The notes beneath the pieces are model-generated. The model did no database searches. It was not told the origin of the DNA and saw only the letters and a list, made by a program, of their open reading frames with translations. A stretch of 64,000 nucleotides of DNA, taken from contig NC_066848.1 of NCBI RefSeq assembly GCF_001640805.2, positions 8,137,526 through 8,201,525 of the forward strand, read 5' to 3'. This DNA is from Lates calcarifer. Taxonomy: Eukaryota; Chordata; Actinopteri; Centropomidae. Both the position numbers and the translations under genes were made by a program. Positions 1-16,525 of this stretch are shown one piece after another; position 1 is the stretch's first letter, and every line of letters begins with the position of its first letter.

Positions 1-1713
1 GCCATAATGACTCCTTATTGTATACACTGACCTCTCAGCAAGTGTAGAGAGAAGAACAATGGAGATAGAAAAACACAATTTCTTAACTGATTTTTATATG
101 TGTCAGAATTACCAAAAGTAATTTGAAGATAGCAATATAAATCATCTTATATACTGTAAATGGCTTGAATTCATCACCACACTGCCACACTCATACGTTC
201 AATAAATTTTCTTACCTTACAAGCATGTTTCCTACATACACCCTCTTTTCTATCTGTCCTTCCATTAAAACAACCCTCTCTCTGAATATGTAGCTGTCAC
301 TGACTTCTTACCATTAGCTACCATGTTAGCCACTTTTCTATGTACAGTTCATCTCTCACCAGGCCAGTCACTAAAGCTGCATACACCATTTGAAAATAAG
401 CTAGGGGGTTTTGAGGGATTTTGGATCTTTGGGACTGGGGTACAAACAGATATTATGAGTATTCTTGAGGAAGAGTAGTTGCTACTTGCATGTTTGTTTA
501 TGCTGCTTTTACCGTAGAATCATCCCCTGTATAAATCCCTGTTTATCCATATGCATGCTTATGTAAAAGGATGCATGAATATGATGATACCAATCTGCAT
601 TAATGTTTCCCCACAGAGGTGCAGCGTGTGACTTACTGAAATCTTACACTACTGTAGATCTTAAACGAACTTCACTAAGAAAGGAGCGTGCCATTGAAAG
701 TATTGATATAAATATTTTAACATTTACTACTAACTACTAACTCTTGTGAGAGTGGGGGGCTTTAAGTGAGTGTGAGAGTGAGGTCAAAATTATGAGGATA
801 GAGGAGACAAGAGAACGCTGCTCACTGAGGGAAATTTTAAAGCTATTCTTATAGAAATTAAATATTACTCCAACAATGACATAATGATTTGTTGGATCCT
901 TCATGATAAAATAATAATTTTAATCCTTTCTAAAGTGCGTGTGTGCAGCCACTGCAAGCACAGGTTGGACTGTGCTGATCTGCATTGTGAAATCTTGGCA
1001 GGTACACCACTGCTCAGCTGAACAGCAAGAGAAAGAGATATGAAAGAGGAAAGCAATATGACGCTCACTGACGTCAAGCCACCGCCTCCCTTCAAAGACA
1101 CACATTCACACACAGGTGGTGTTTGGGGACACTCACTGATATAATTCATTCTGCCTAGTAAGGCTGTGGAAGTACAAAGGATACCGCACTGCTAAGCTAT
1201 TCACATGGACCCCTCTATATACACAGAGCACACAACGGGAAGTCTTTTGATCTGACAAAAGACTCTGAGTGAGAGGATTTGTGTGAATCAGAAACTCTCA
1301 CAGCCGAATGCTTTCAGAGCTTTTGCAGTTGGTTTACACTGATTTATATTTATATTTGTAAGAACTGATATACTGTTTGTTTGGGATAAACAGGCAAAGT
1401 TATGTTTTGTAATGTAAAATTCAAATGATTATATAACTTACCCAAAGATATCAAGAGACAGACCATATGTTCAACACAAGGGAAATTTAAATAATTAATA
1501 AACTGAGTGAACTATTGTTCTTGTCTACTCTTTTTTTTGTTGTCGAATTTAATGTAGAAAGTGTGCACTCTGGATTTATGTTTTTCTGTGGTCACTCACT
1601 TAGAAAGATCTGTACAGAGGCTTGTAAAGGCTGCTGCATAAACACAAACCTTACTGTTAAACCCATAAACTCCAAAATATATGACAACAATACAAACATA
1701 CTACTTCTCGGTC

Positions 1714-1719
1714 TTTATT
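1714..1719 (-). terminator. candidate got1 polyadenylation signal
   Basis: The plus strand reads TTTATT, which is AATAAA on the minus strand, about 1.07 kb past the got1 stop codon. No AATAAA or ATTAAA was seen closer to the stop. Transcript ends would be needed to confirm it. Confidence 0.25.
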
Positions 1720-2540
1720 GTAGTTATAGTATAGTTCTTTAGTGGTTAATTCATGTCATTTTAATGGTCGGATGAGGTAATTTTTTTGCTTAAATCTATT
1801 TGCTAAACAATATGACTGCTTTATCTGTGTATTACGCACACTGATACCATAGTAAACTGGTGATCAATAGTGTGTCTGTGCCACTGACATGAGGGTCTTA
1901 CATAATAGTGCAGACAATCGTTGTGCAAACTCAACATTCATTGGCAGGTGACTGAACATCACAGAATTCAGCTGGCAGCAGAAAACACTCTGGGGTCACG
2001 ACACCTATTAAGATAGTTCAGTGCCATTTGTGCTCAGTGAATACAAACTGGAGGAAATACACTCCATGAATGCAGATTAAAAGTGAGGTAATTAGTATAA
2101 CCCCTTAGGGCAGAAGATAGTATCATTAATAAAGTACACAGTTCAAGTTAAAAATATCTTCCTGAGAACACTCATCTCTTGTTCATATTTCATCCAGTAA
2201 TTAACAAAATACAGCTACTTCACTGAGTCAGTATGGTCATGTTACTAAGCTAATAGCAGCTCTTCACAACTGTTAATCATACATGCTAATTACTGCAGGT
2301 TAAATAAAACTGGAAATGTGTTATTAACACTTGAAATGGACGAATCATAGAAGTGTGATGTTAAATGTGTTTAGACAGTAGCGTCAGCACAGCGAGGTAA
2401 TTGCAACACAGTCACAGATTTGCTAACCCTCTTTAAGGGACTGGTAATGACACATAGACAAAAAAGTCAGTAAAGTACACACAATAAGTAGGTGACCAAC
2501 ATAGAGCAAACTACAGGACAAATTATAAATACAATTACTT

Positions 2541-2640
2541 AAAGGGATAACTGCTGAGAGTTAGAGGAGATGAATATCTAAACCACCTTTATGTATTCAG
2601 GATGTATTTAGCCTAGCTTAGCACAAAAGGAGGGGGAGAA
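2541..2640 (+). repeat. decayed copy of a teleost dispersed repeat
   Basis: The stretch carries the same landmarks, in the same order, as the element at 10790-11130: a 'ctgagagttagaggaga' segment, then 'agcctagcttagcacaaa' followed by a G-rich run. I recognise this arrangement as a very common teleost dispersed repeat but cannot name the family from sequence alone. It falls in the probable got1 3' UTR. Confidence 0.45.
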
Positions 2641-2785
2641 CAGGGCCAATGTGCTTGTGTGTTTACTTATGAGAATCAGAGTTTATGTTTGCTCCAGGAA
2701 ATCCAGGTGCAAACTCTGTCCCTGGGATCAGGATGGCTCAGAGCCGGGCAGGAGAAGTGCTAAGAAATGTGGGTAGTGTAGTCTT

Positions 2786-7240
<4,455 letters not shown>

Positions 7241-7353
7241 TTAATTCACTGGAGACTGTGAACAAGTGACGGCCAGTTACCGGGACAGCTAACGGGATAA
7301 AAGAGGACTTTCAACTTGGATTTGGGGACACATAAAGTGGGTGTGCAAGAATT

Positions 7354-7453
7354 TACCAATAGAAATCTAGATGTATCCACCCAGCCAATCACTGCTCTGA
7401 TCCCAGCCAGGTCAAAGTTCAAGGAAACACACGCACAGGAGCTTTTGACCAAT
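7354..7453 (-). promoter_or_regulatory. candidate got1 promoter with several CCAAT cores
   Basis: Within about 225 bp upstream of the got1 ATG the plus strand has three CCAAT cores, in 'accaatag' (about 7356), 'gccaatca' (about 7383) and 'gaccaatg' (about 7449). NF-Y sites work in either orientation. The distances suit a TATA-less housekeeping promoter, but the transcription start was not determined. Confidence 0.35.
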
Positions 7454-8035
7454 GAATATCTGTGTAGCATGACTGACAAATGTCACAACAAATGTCTAGC
7501 ACTGAAAGTGGGTGGTTCAGGATTTTATTGCAATAAAGCATTTTACCACAAGATGGTGCCACAACCTTTTCAGAGATTGCATCAAGAGCTTCCCAGTGGG
7601 CATTGAACACTGATGGTACTACTGATGGTATGAGTTTGCTCTGCAGTGTAATGTTTTCAATTTAAAATGAAATAATACATATCTAGGTAAAATTACTCAC
7701 AGACAAGATAATCGCCTCATATGGCTTCGTCTTTAACATTGGAAGCTCTGTTATAGAAGCAGAGGCCACACATCTCATCGTTCATTTCAATTTGAACCCT
7801 AACTATTACAAGGAATGGGCTCCACACTATTTGAGTGAGTGCATGTAAGGCTGTGTAAATGAGTATATGCAAGGATCTTCATCTGTTCTGTCCTGAGGGC
7901 CTTGGCTGAGCTATGGTGTAAACACGCCGGCTCCTCTGTGCTCTCCCCACAGCTGTCTGCAGGACACAAGTGGTTGATAAATGAAGGCCACTCCAGCCTG
8001 CTCTCCGCCTACCAGGAGCACAACTTTGTTGGAAA

Positions 8036-8100
8036 GTCAAGTCAAATTTTATTTATATAGTGCCAAATCACAACAGAAGTTATCTCAAAGCTTTTTGGCT
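8036..8100 (+). repeat. dispersed teleost repeat end, copy A
   Basis: Reads 'gtcaagtcaaattttattta' followed by 'tatagtgccaaatcacaaca' and 'gttatctcaaag'. It matches the reverse complement of 59841-59940 (copy C) over about 60 bp, and its TTTATTTATA end matches a fragment at 20755-20791 (copy B). The short tandem tail is typical of a dispersed element in fish, but the family is not identified. Confidence 0.7.
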
Positions 8101-10789
8101 ACACTGGAGGCAGGGCTCAGTCCGTTTGAGGCCTCAGTGCTGGAGATTAATATTTCTGTCTGGTAAAGAAGGGGCTGTTGCATAGTTTTACAGAGTTTCT
8201 GTGTTTAAACTCAATGATAGTGGAATATTTTCAGACAGTCCCAACTTCTGACAAGGTAAATTTTATATATGGCTCATATAATTAAAAAGTGCATTTACTC
8301 AGTACTGTACTTTTGTGGCCACTACATTTTGGAGGATAATATACCTTTTACTCCACATGTCTGACAGTTGTAGTTACTTTAGCAAGGTTAATTCACAGGT
8401 TAAGATTTTACACATGAAACATACCCCCCTTAAATCTCACTTTTAATACGTGACAGAAACATATGAGCGTGATTTTGTGACCTCAAAACCAGTTTGAAGC
8501 CAGTTGTGGTGCAATATACAATTTACACAAGCATGAAATAGAGACTTGAGGCCACCAGCACACATTAACTGAGAATTGACTTTTCAGTGAAGCAGGAGAC
8601 ATGTTGTGTCCATCAGTTAAACTTTTGAAATTAACAAAATATGCATATTCAGATTATTTAGACATTTTTCAGTGAGGGGGAAGGAGTAAATCTTATTTTA
8701 AGAATTAATGACTAGGTAATTTTTACTTTTTTGTAGAAAACCATATCTGACACAAATTGTTATTCCAAGCAACATATTTTTATGCGTATCAAACCATTTT
8801 TAATGCTTTATAGATCAGTTAAAAGTCTGTGAATGTTGAATCTCAACACTATCATCAGCCTTTGTTTTCAGCCACAGCAGGAAACACTGAAAAAGTTTTG
8901 ATAAACCTACTCTACACTACCTGCCCAGAACCAAACAGCAGACCCACAGGTAAGCAACTAGCCACTTAACATAGTGGAACATACAGTTGCTAAGGAGAGC
9001 TCAGGAGGAGAACGATTTTTTTTCTCAGCAGTTGGTAGAGACTGGCAGAGAAAAAAAAGAGAGTAATTATTGGATTTACAGTCATCAAGTGAACAAAAAA
9101 TACAACTTCAAATGAATGCTAATGTTGCTCCATGTCTGCTGGATGTGTAAATGGGGAACTCTTAATGCTGTTATAAGGTACTAATATACCAGTGATGCAT
9201 CTACATCTTAAGGAATACATGAATGGTTAATAAATCATTAAAATGTTTAAATAATGCTTTAGTGCTTAGGAATACACTGTGTAAATCCATTAGCCTCATA
9301 ATTCTGCAGTTAATTAAATGTAACCTATATAATGCTTTATCAGCAATTATTAATTAAAGCATCAGTTACGCCTCATAATCCCCTTCAACAGAATACCTAA
9401 CAAAGACTGTACAATTGATCATAATGCTAGTTATCATAGAACACTAAGTTACTATTTTCCCTCCTGTGTTGTCCCAGATGTTACTCACTTTCCCCATACC
9501 TGGTACCACCCCCACTCATCTCCTCGTTTCACTTTGACAGTAGATGTTTTCATTCTTTCCGACCAGGTGAGGGTGTCTCGTGTGTTAGCTATCACTGTCA
9601 GCCCTGCAATTATGGGATTTGAACTCCCAGAACAAGGCTTGGGGGCCCAGAGCAGGGTTTGGTGTGTACGTAGTAGGGAGGCCCCGGGGCCACGGTGTGG
9701 ACTGTGATGTGAAGTGTGAGTCAGAGCGGGGAGTGACAGGAGTAGCCTCTAGCAAGACAGTGCCCACAGGAGGAGTGTGTCACATCTAGATGAATGCGTT
9801 AGTCAGCCAAACATTCACAGGCACCTTCTCTGCATTTCCTTGACATTGATATGTGGAACATTTATTTTGGCATCTGGCAGTGTAATGCAAATATGACAAA
9901 AAAAAAAAAAAGAGTTGTGCCAACAAGGTTTCTTTTATCACAGTGTTTTCATTTTGCATGCAGGTTATCACTGCTGCTGTGGGACGCTGACACTGAAACA
10001 CACAAAGGCACACATTCAGGCACAAGACAGTCACATTCCAGCTGTGGTATCACTGAAACACAAACAGGAGCGTGTGCACACACACTGCAGCACATTCCAA
10101 GGGGGACAATGCAGCGTTACTCACATGTTGCAATGGCCTCGGCGTCTCTGGGTCAGAGCGCTATGGTGAGTGACCACCTTTTGAGCTTCCCGCCTGTTTG
10201 TTTTCCAAAGACAGTGTCATCAATTCTCTAACAAGGGACTAGACACAGCAACAACAAAGAGCACAGGACCTCCCTGTTGCTCCTTATGTAGACCAATGAC
10301 TGATGGAGCATGCATACAATAACAGACATCAGTGCTCTATGTGTTTGACTACATTCCGACCAGCGTATTTCTGTGTATGTCTGAGCAAGTTTGTATATGT
10401 GTACATACCTTTGTGTGCTCCATTTGATATCATGACATGAAATCTGCTTTGTTTTTTGTTGTTGTTGTTTTTCTTTTCTTCTTTTGTGCGTTCGAACATG
10501 TACCCGTTGCTCCCAATGTACATCTGACAAAGGATCAATAATATAAGCATTCTACAGACCTGAACCTAAAAGTATTAGTACCTGCATGAGTAAAGATAAT
10601 CATCTGAGTGACAGAGGTTACTTGGATTAGTGTATTCAAAGTAAATGAAAATTTTAGTTTCCAGATAATATGTACAATTACTGGAAAATGCAAATTCTCA
10701 GACACACCATCAGAAATACACCCTCACCTATTCATATTCTAGAAGTGCAAATACATGAATGTCATAGTTACAGTTCTTTGTTTTCTTGC

Positions 10790-11130
10790 CATGAGTCGAA
10801 TGAGATGATCAATACAACTCTCATACCTGGCAGAAAAAACATGGAGCTATATTACACTGCCAGCAGCCAGTTAGCTTAGCATAGCACAAAGACTGGAAAC
10901 AGCTAGCCTAGCTCTGTCCAAAGGTAACAAAATCCACTTACCAGCACATACAAAGCTCAGTAATTGACACTTTATATTCTGTTTGTTTAATTCATACAAA
11001 AGCCAGTGTGTTGAAACAAGAAGTTACTGTGTTAATTAGTGAGCTCTAGAAGTGCTGCTGGGTGGATTTTGTTACCTTGGGTCAGAGCCAGACTATCGGT
11101 TTCCTCGTCTTCAGTGTTTGTGTCAAGCTC
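10790..11130 (+). mobile_element. fold-back (palindromic) dispersed repeat
   Basis: Non-coding element with long imperfect inverted arms. 'aaggtaacaaaatccac' at 10921-10937 is answered by 'gtggattttgttacctt' at 11062-11078, and pairing continues inward ('agctcagtaattgacac' against 'gtgttaattagtgagct') and outward ('gactgg-aaac' and 'gctctg' blocks). The left half also carries the 'cagttagcttagcatagcac' and 'agactggaaacagctagcct' landmarks of a repeat very common in teleost genomes. It has no open frame of its own and looks like a non-autonomous MITE-like insertion. Exact ends and target-site duplications were not resolved. Confidence 0.7.
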
Positions 11131-13507
11131 TCCAGCTACTGGCTGTACGGATAACTTTATATTTCTCGTACAAGACATAAGAGAATTCATTTTCTCAATA
11201 ATTCCTTTAAATAATTTATTTATATGATGTGCTTTAAATTAAGACAACAAAGTAAAACAGAAATAAAAAATAACTGCTTTGTTTTACCAACTACTCATTA
11301 TACCAGAAACTGTATAATGTTTGTGTTTATAAATGGGAACTGTTCACATATTTGATTTAGGACTTGCCTTTAATCATCCTTTTTAGCAAGGATGATAATA
11401 TCTATAAAGGTCTGATTGTCACTCACTGCCTTTCACTGATATGGCCTTTACCCAATAAGGCTGGGTGGGACCCATAACACAAGGTCCACAGTGTACTATT
11501 CAAATTGATTGATGTTGTCTTTTGGCCAACTCAGGCTCTCCAGACCTCAGCTTTATACAAATATGCATGCTAAGAAACAAAGACAGGAAGTGGAAGACTC
11601 ATGTCTGAATTTTTACCCCGACTGCCCATTTTTTCTGTCCACATTAAAGCAAACTGCCACAAAAATGGTGGGTGACAAGAAGCCTAACGATGTCTTTCAT
11701 GATCTCCAGCGATGTAATATTTTACTAATTCACATGTGGAGATCTTCTGATTTCATTCTTCCATTCACAGGAGAGGTCAGAGCTCAGGGTCAGCTACAGA
11801 ACAGGGACTTAATATCTATATGAGAGCGGATGCCTGTAAGCACTGGGGCTTGGACTGAAGTCATCCAGTTGAAGGACAGTCTCGCTTTTTACACTGACAT
11901 TTAGTCTGAGTACAGCATTACCAACAGCCATTGTTATCAACACAACAACTACAGGACACTGAAACTGCATTGCATGGTACTTTATACAGTAATTATTTAC
12001 AAAAATTGAACTTTTTTCACGAGGAGTGGGAGTTTTGCCAAAACAAACTGTCACATTGATAAAGATACCACCATGGTTGCTGGAGAGACAGTAGCATTTT
12101 CCCTCAAGGATGTTTACCTCTTGAAGCCAGGATGCATGTATGCATGCTTTTATTTTACAGCAACATTGTCTTTCCCAAGAGAGCCATTACTGCCTGAGCA
12201 AGTTAGAGAAAGTCCCCACAGCAGCAAGCTGAACTTGATTCAACCTTTTGATATTTTTTATATTTTTTCACCAGCTCTGGCCAAGTAGGACAGAACATAC
12301 AAGCAGCACGAAGAAACATTCAAGGCCCACGCATCCTATTCAATGAAAGCCTGCCTCCCTGCAGTGTCTTTATCTACGTGGCTTGTGTGGCTGAACAGAG
12401 GATAAGAATATTTAGGTTGCATGTTTCCTCCCAAACTACATTCCCAACACCGTAGATCACAGACATTACAGCTCCTTACATCCCCCTGTTAGCGCTCATA
12501 TATACAAACACACACCTGCTGGGGCAAGGCCGTCCGGGAGAGAATTACAGCAGGCTAATTTATGAGACCCAAGGGAGGCTAAAGGGCAAGGGACCCAGAC
12601 TGGCCTGACCTCACTTCCTCCTTTCATGGTCTCCAAGTTAGACCCGTGATACACAGAACAGGGCTTTGGTTTTCAAACACATCATCCTCTCACGGTCTTT
12701 CAAACAAATTACCTAATTAGGGTATCTTTTTCCTAACCTGGTTAACACAATGAGCCCTGCGGGACTGTTGCAACATGCAAGTTAGCTATCACCTTAGGCC
12801 CACCATTGTGGAACACTTGGCACTTTTGGAGCCGAGGGTAAGTGGGTGAGAACAGGGGTTTCGGTAAAAAATCTGGCCCCAGGCTCGCCTCTGGCCTCCT
12901 CATTTCCTCCAGTGAGAAGGCGCTGTCATCCGTCACTCGGGCTCAGGCAGGGGCACAATAGCAGAGTCTGGGTCCTGGCTACTGACACCATCACATGGGC
13001 TGCTGATAAGACTCACCTTCCGGGACCCAGAAGAACTGAGCCATTACTGACACACAACAGTTTGGTCCTTTGCCATTCTCACTGATGACCATGGAATAAA
13101 AGGAAAAAGTACGTTATGAGCTATATGAGGAGAGCACACTCTGCATGCAATTGTGCTTTCTTCTACATTTTAAAGGTCCTCTAATCTTTATGGCCTCATC
13201 ACTTCCATATTGCAGCAGGTCTCCTAATGCAAGATGCATGGGAAAAGCAATCACACCCCATTAAATGACCCTCCCTTGGACTCATACAACAAGGAAAACG
13301 GATTGTGCAGACACACTTGAGCTAATCTATTTTCCTAATGTAATAATCTATTGTTGTTATTAGCTTAGCGTGAGCGCCGTAAGACAAATGGATAATTATA
13401 CTTCAGTTCCTCATCACACATCCAGGCTGTTATGGTAACACCTGTAAACAACCAGCTCCTTTGTAGAACGATGTTAAGTGCTACTCTACAAAGCTCTGTC
13501 ATGTCAT

Positions 13508-13511
<4 letters not shown>

Positions 13512-13578
<67 letters not shown>
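13512..13578. repeat. (CA)n microsatellite
   Basis: Uninterrupted CA dinucleotide tract of about 67 bp. Apparent reading frames over it on the minus strand are CV or VC repeats and are not genes. Confidence 0.98.
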
Positions 13579-13579
<1 letters not shown>

Positions 13580-14269
13580 GGCCTGTACAATGCACCCACA
13601 GACACAGGAGGTGTTGATGCTTTCTTTACACAGAGTTTACTGGTGCGGTAAAAAAAAAAAAAAAAGAAATCCATCAGAAACCAATTGCCCCTCAGCTTTG
13701 GGGGAGCAGAGACCACAGGGGAAAGATAATTGCAGTCATTACCAAGTCATCAAACTCCCATTCTGTGTTCAGGGATCTGCTGTCTTTAGAGAACATTCAA
13801 CCCTATAGCCCATATCTCCCAAGAGTGACTGGTTTTCTGGGCCTGCACCCACTGATATGACTATACACCTGCCACTCAGCAAAGAAGACACTGCTTCAAC
13901 AGGTTAGTCTGCCAGAGATATGGAGAGAAGGAGTGGGACAAGAAGAAACATGTTCAGTGCTGCCTGGCAAGCCACCAACTTTAAAGAACTCAGACGAAAG
14001 TGAACTGAGAGGAATGATTGAAAGATTTTTTATCTAGTTGATTACTTTTCACATTCTCTTTGTTTTGTGTCCAATGGGCTACATTATATCCAGAGCTCTG
14101 TAGCCCATCCGTGCTGACCTGTGTTGTGGGGCCTGACCTTACCCAAGCTTATCACGATGATTCTGAAATGAAGATGATGTATTGTAGTCGCGCTCAGCAC
14201 CTCCAGGAGCTCCTTGACACTAACTGGGAGTCTGGGTTTTGTTACAGGCAGGAAACAGACTCTTCCGCT

Positions 14270-14460
14270 CCGTAAACACGCTTCTCTGCTTGGCCACTCT
14301 CGGGTTGCCGGTGGCACGCGAAGACGACCGCTGATGACGGTCAGTGGAGGCCTCGCGAGACTATACGCCCGAAAAGCTAATTGAGCCATTAGCTTGGTTA
14401 CCTGCGTCTCTGACCCGTGACGCTTTGAATTGGCGAGAGGGTGATTTTCAGACCTAGGTA
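14270..14460. promoter_or_regulatory. CpG-rich patch with a TCGCGAGA element
   Basis: The local density of CG dinucleotides is far above the flanks. The palindrome CTCGCGAG lies at 14352-14359 within CCTCGCGAGA. TCTCGCGAGA-type elements are known core-promoter or activator sites in vertebrates. No protein-coding exon begins here, and nkx2-3 starts about 2.1 kb downstream. It could be a distal promoter, the start of a non-coding RNA, or an enhancer. Confidence 0.35.
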
Positions 14461-16112
14461 GCCTCTTAAAACCGAGCCAGTGTGAGACAACATCGCGTTT
14501 ACAGTAGAAACTACAGGTTTCTAATTTTCATCTAACAATTTTCCCCTGAACACGTCACATATCAAATGAGTAAAGTCATTACACTGATAACTGTGTTTAG
14601 TCTGTTCTCTTGTTGAATCATTGCACTCAGTAAACGTAGCTAGGTAAATATTTGGGAAACAAATTGACCAGATTTACTGCTTTTTGGGGCAGTTTTATGA
14701 GTCAGTTGATTCTACTAAGGTCCGCATAATTTCCCCCTAACTGCAAAATCACCTTCGACAGTGTGATAACTACCAGCGGTTGTCCTCATAAGACAAAGAC
14801 TGTAATACAGGCTGGCTCAGCAGTGTCTGCAGGGCACAAACTCAACCAACTATTTGGAATTGTTTCAGCCTCGCGTTGAAAAATGTCTGTTTTCTCCGCA
14901 GACCTAATTCCTCTTCATGCTTTCCCCCCACTCCACTTAAATGGACCATTTCAAAGACCCAGAGCTCCAGAGGAGGGGTGTGGGGTAGGGTCGGGTGGAG
15001 GGGGACGCTGCCCTAATCTAAACAGCGCCTTGTTGATGGTGAGCGGATGAGATTATGTCGGCATGCCCTCCTTTTCTTTCCACACGGTTTAGGAGCAATG
15101 GGCCTTCAGACCCTGGCGCCTGCACTTGGCCACAGATAGGCGACTCGGGAGAGAGAAGGTGTCCCGTTTCAGCTCGTTTGCCCTTTGGCGCTCAGGTAAA
15201 AAAACTACAAATACATTCACATATGGTAATTTTTTGTTTCTTATTTATTTAATAGCACAAAAAAACCATTGGGAATCTGCAGAAATGAATCTGTGACTAA
15301 TGTTTCTGGAGTCACAGCCAAACGCAAAGAACATTTTCTGATAAACTAAAATAACCTTTCAACGCAGCATACATACTATTATTATTATTAATATTATCAT
15401 TATCATCATTATTATTACCAGCTTATTCCAGCATTCCAGCTTTCCTTTACTTGTATTAATTGCCTCACAGAAACTGATAATTTAAATTAAGCAAACTTTA
15501 TTTATCAGCCTATTTTTCCCTGGGGGATTTTTTTCAGAAATACTGACCAAATGTCAAGGGAAAGCATCATCGTGGCCAAATTTTGGTGGAAAAAAATCCT
15601 ACAACTTTCTCAAATTAAGTAGACATAAATAAATGACAAAGCACTAAATTTATATTCTTCATGCGTCCTCGGGCTGCCAATTTTATCTCATTTCCCACAG
15701 TCGCGGCATATTATCTTATCCATGGATTGCCGAGACAGGAAACGAAGATATGCTTAATCTTAAAACCACCGTGGTGATGATAGGAAGAGCTGTGATGGTC
15801 TTGGGACCACTCAGCAGAGACAAGAAGAGAATTAATGCCATTCGAGTTACCGGATAAGCAACCAATTATAGCTGTTGCACCAAATAAAAGATTTTTGCTA
15901 AACAAACTTTTTCATTATACCAAATTAAAAGGCTTTTGAGCCGCTTCTTCGGTGTTGCTGTTTTCTGCTTGGAAAACAAAAAGCATGTAATAAAAACTTC
16001 CTTACCTTTAACACCTTTAACAATCTGAGGGGAGTCGATGGTGCTAATATCATTTCATTAAATTAGGCCTATATGTCTTCCTAACACACACGCAGAGGGA
16101 GAGGGGTAGGGA

Positions 16113-16118
<6 letters not shown>

Positions 16119-16169
<51 letters not shown>
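16119..16169. repeat. (GA)n tract upstream of nkx2-3
   Basis: A 51 bp GA dinucleotide run starting about 400 bp before the nkx2-3 start codon, inside or next to the promoter or 5' UTR. A second, shorter pyrimidine run, (CT)n at about 16496-16512, ends 13 bases before the ATG. Confidence 0.95.
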
Positions 16170-16170
<1 letters not shown>

Positions 16171-16525
16171 CTCTCTCAATCCCTCCCCCGCTTCAGGACG
16201 TCACTGAGAGGGAGAGGGCAGCATCTTGGCTGACCCAGCTCCTTCTCTAGATAACTTAATTCAGCCAACCAAACAGGATCGACCTCTTCTTCTGTCTCAG
16301 CCCTCCAGCCACAGACTCACAGCCAAAAGAGAGGGATGTCACAGCTGAAAGAAAGCCAGTCCTCCTCGGTCTGCATGAAAAACAAGCAGTGCGCGACCAT
16401 TCTTCACGTTTACGCACGGGGTATTTACTTCTTCTACGCGCCCTCGGGAGATAAATCGTTCCAATTTTGGATCTATTGACTATTTATCTGTCACCTCTCT
16501 CTCTCTCTCTCTGTTGGTGGTAATA

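Larger units (their letters stand above)
1..2785. other. intergenic flank and probable got1 3' UTR
   Basis: No exon with recognisable protein similarity was found on either strand. The part next to position 2786 should be the 3' UTR of got1, which is read leftwards. The nearest clear minus-strand AATAAA is at 1714-1719, so the UTR may be about 1 kb. A decayed dispersed-repeat copy lies near 2541-2640. The human neighbour on this side of GOT1 is CNNM1, but no CNNM1 coding sequence is visible here. The rest is AT-rich unique-looking sequence. Confidence 0.5.

Noticed and set aside
1..2785. 3' end of CNNM1, the neighbour of GOT1 in human
   Set aside because: No CNNM-type coding exon or motif was seen; if present it lies outside the window.
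10109..10165. Possible first coding exon (ATG at 10109, GTGAGT donor at 10166)
   Set aside because: It has an ATG, some CpGs and a good donor, but no matching downstream exon or family similarity was found in the following 6 kb.
13365..13716. Open frames of CV/VC repeats over the CA tract
   Set aside because: Translation of a dinucleotide microsatellite, not a gene.
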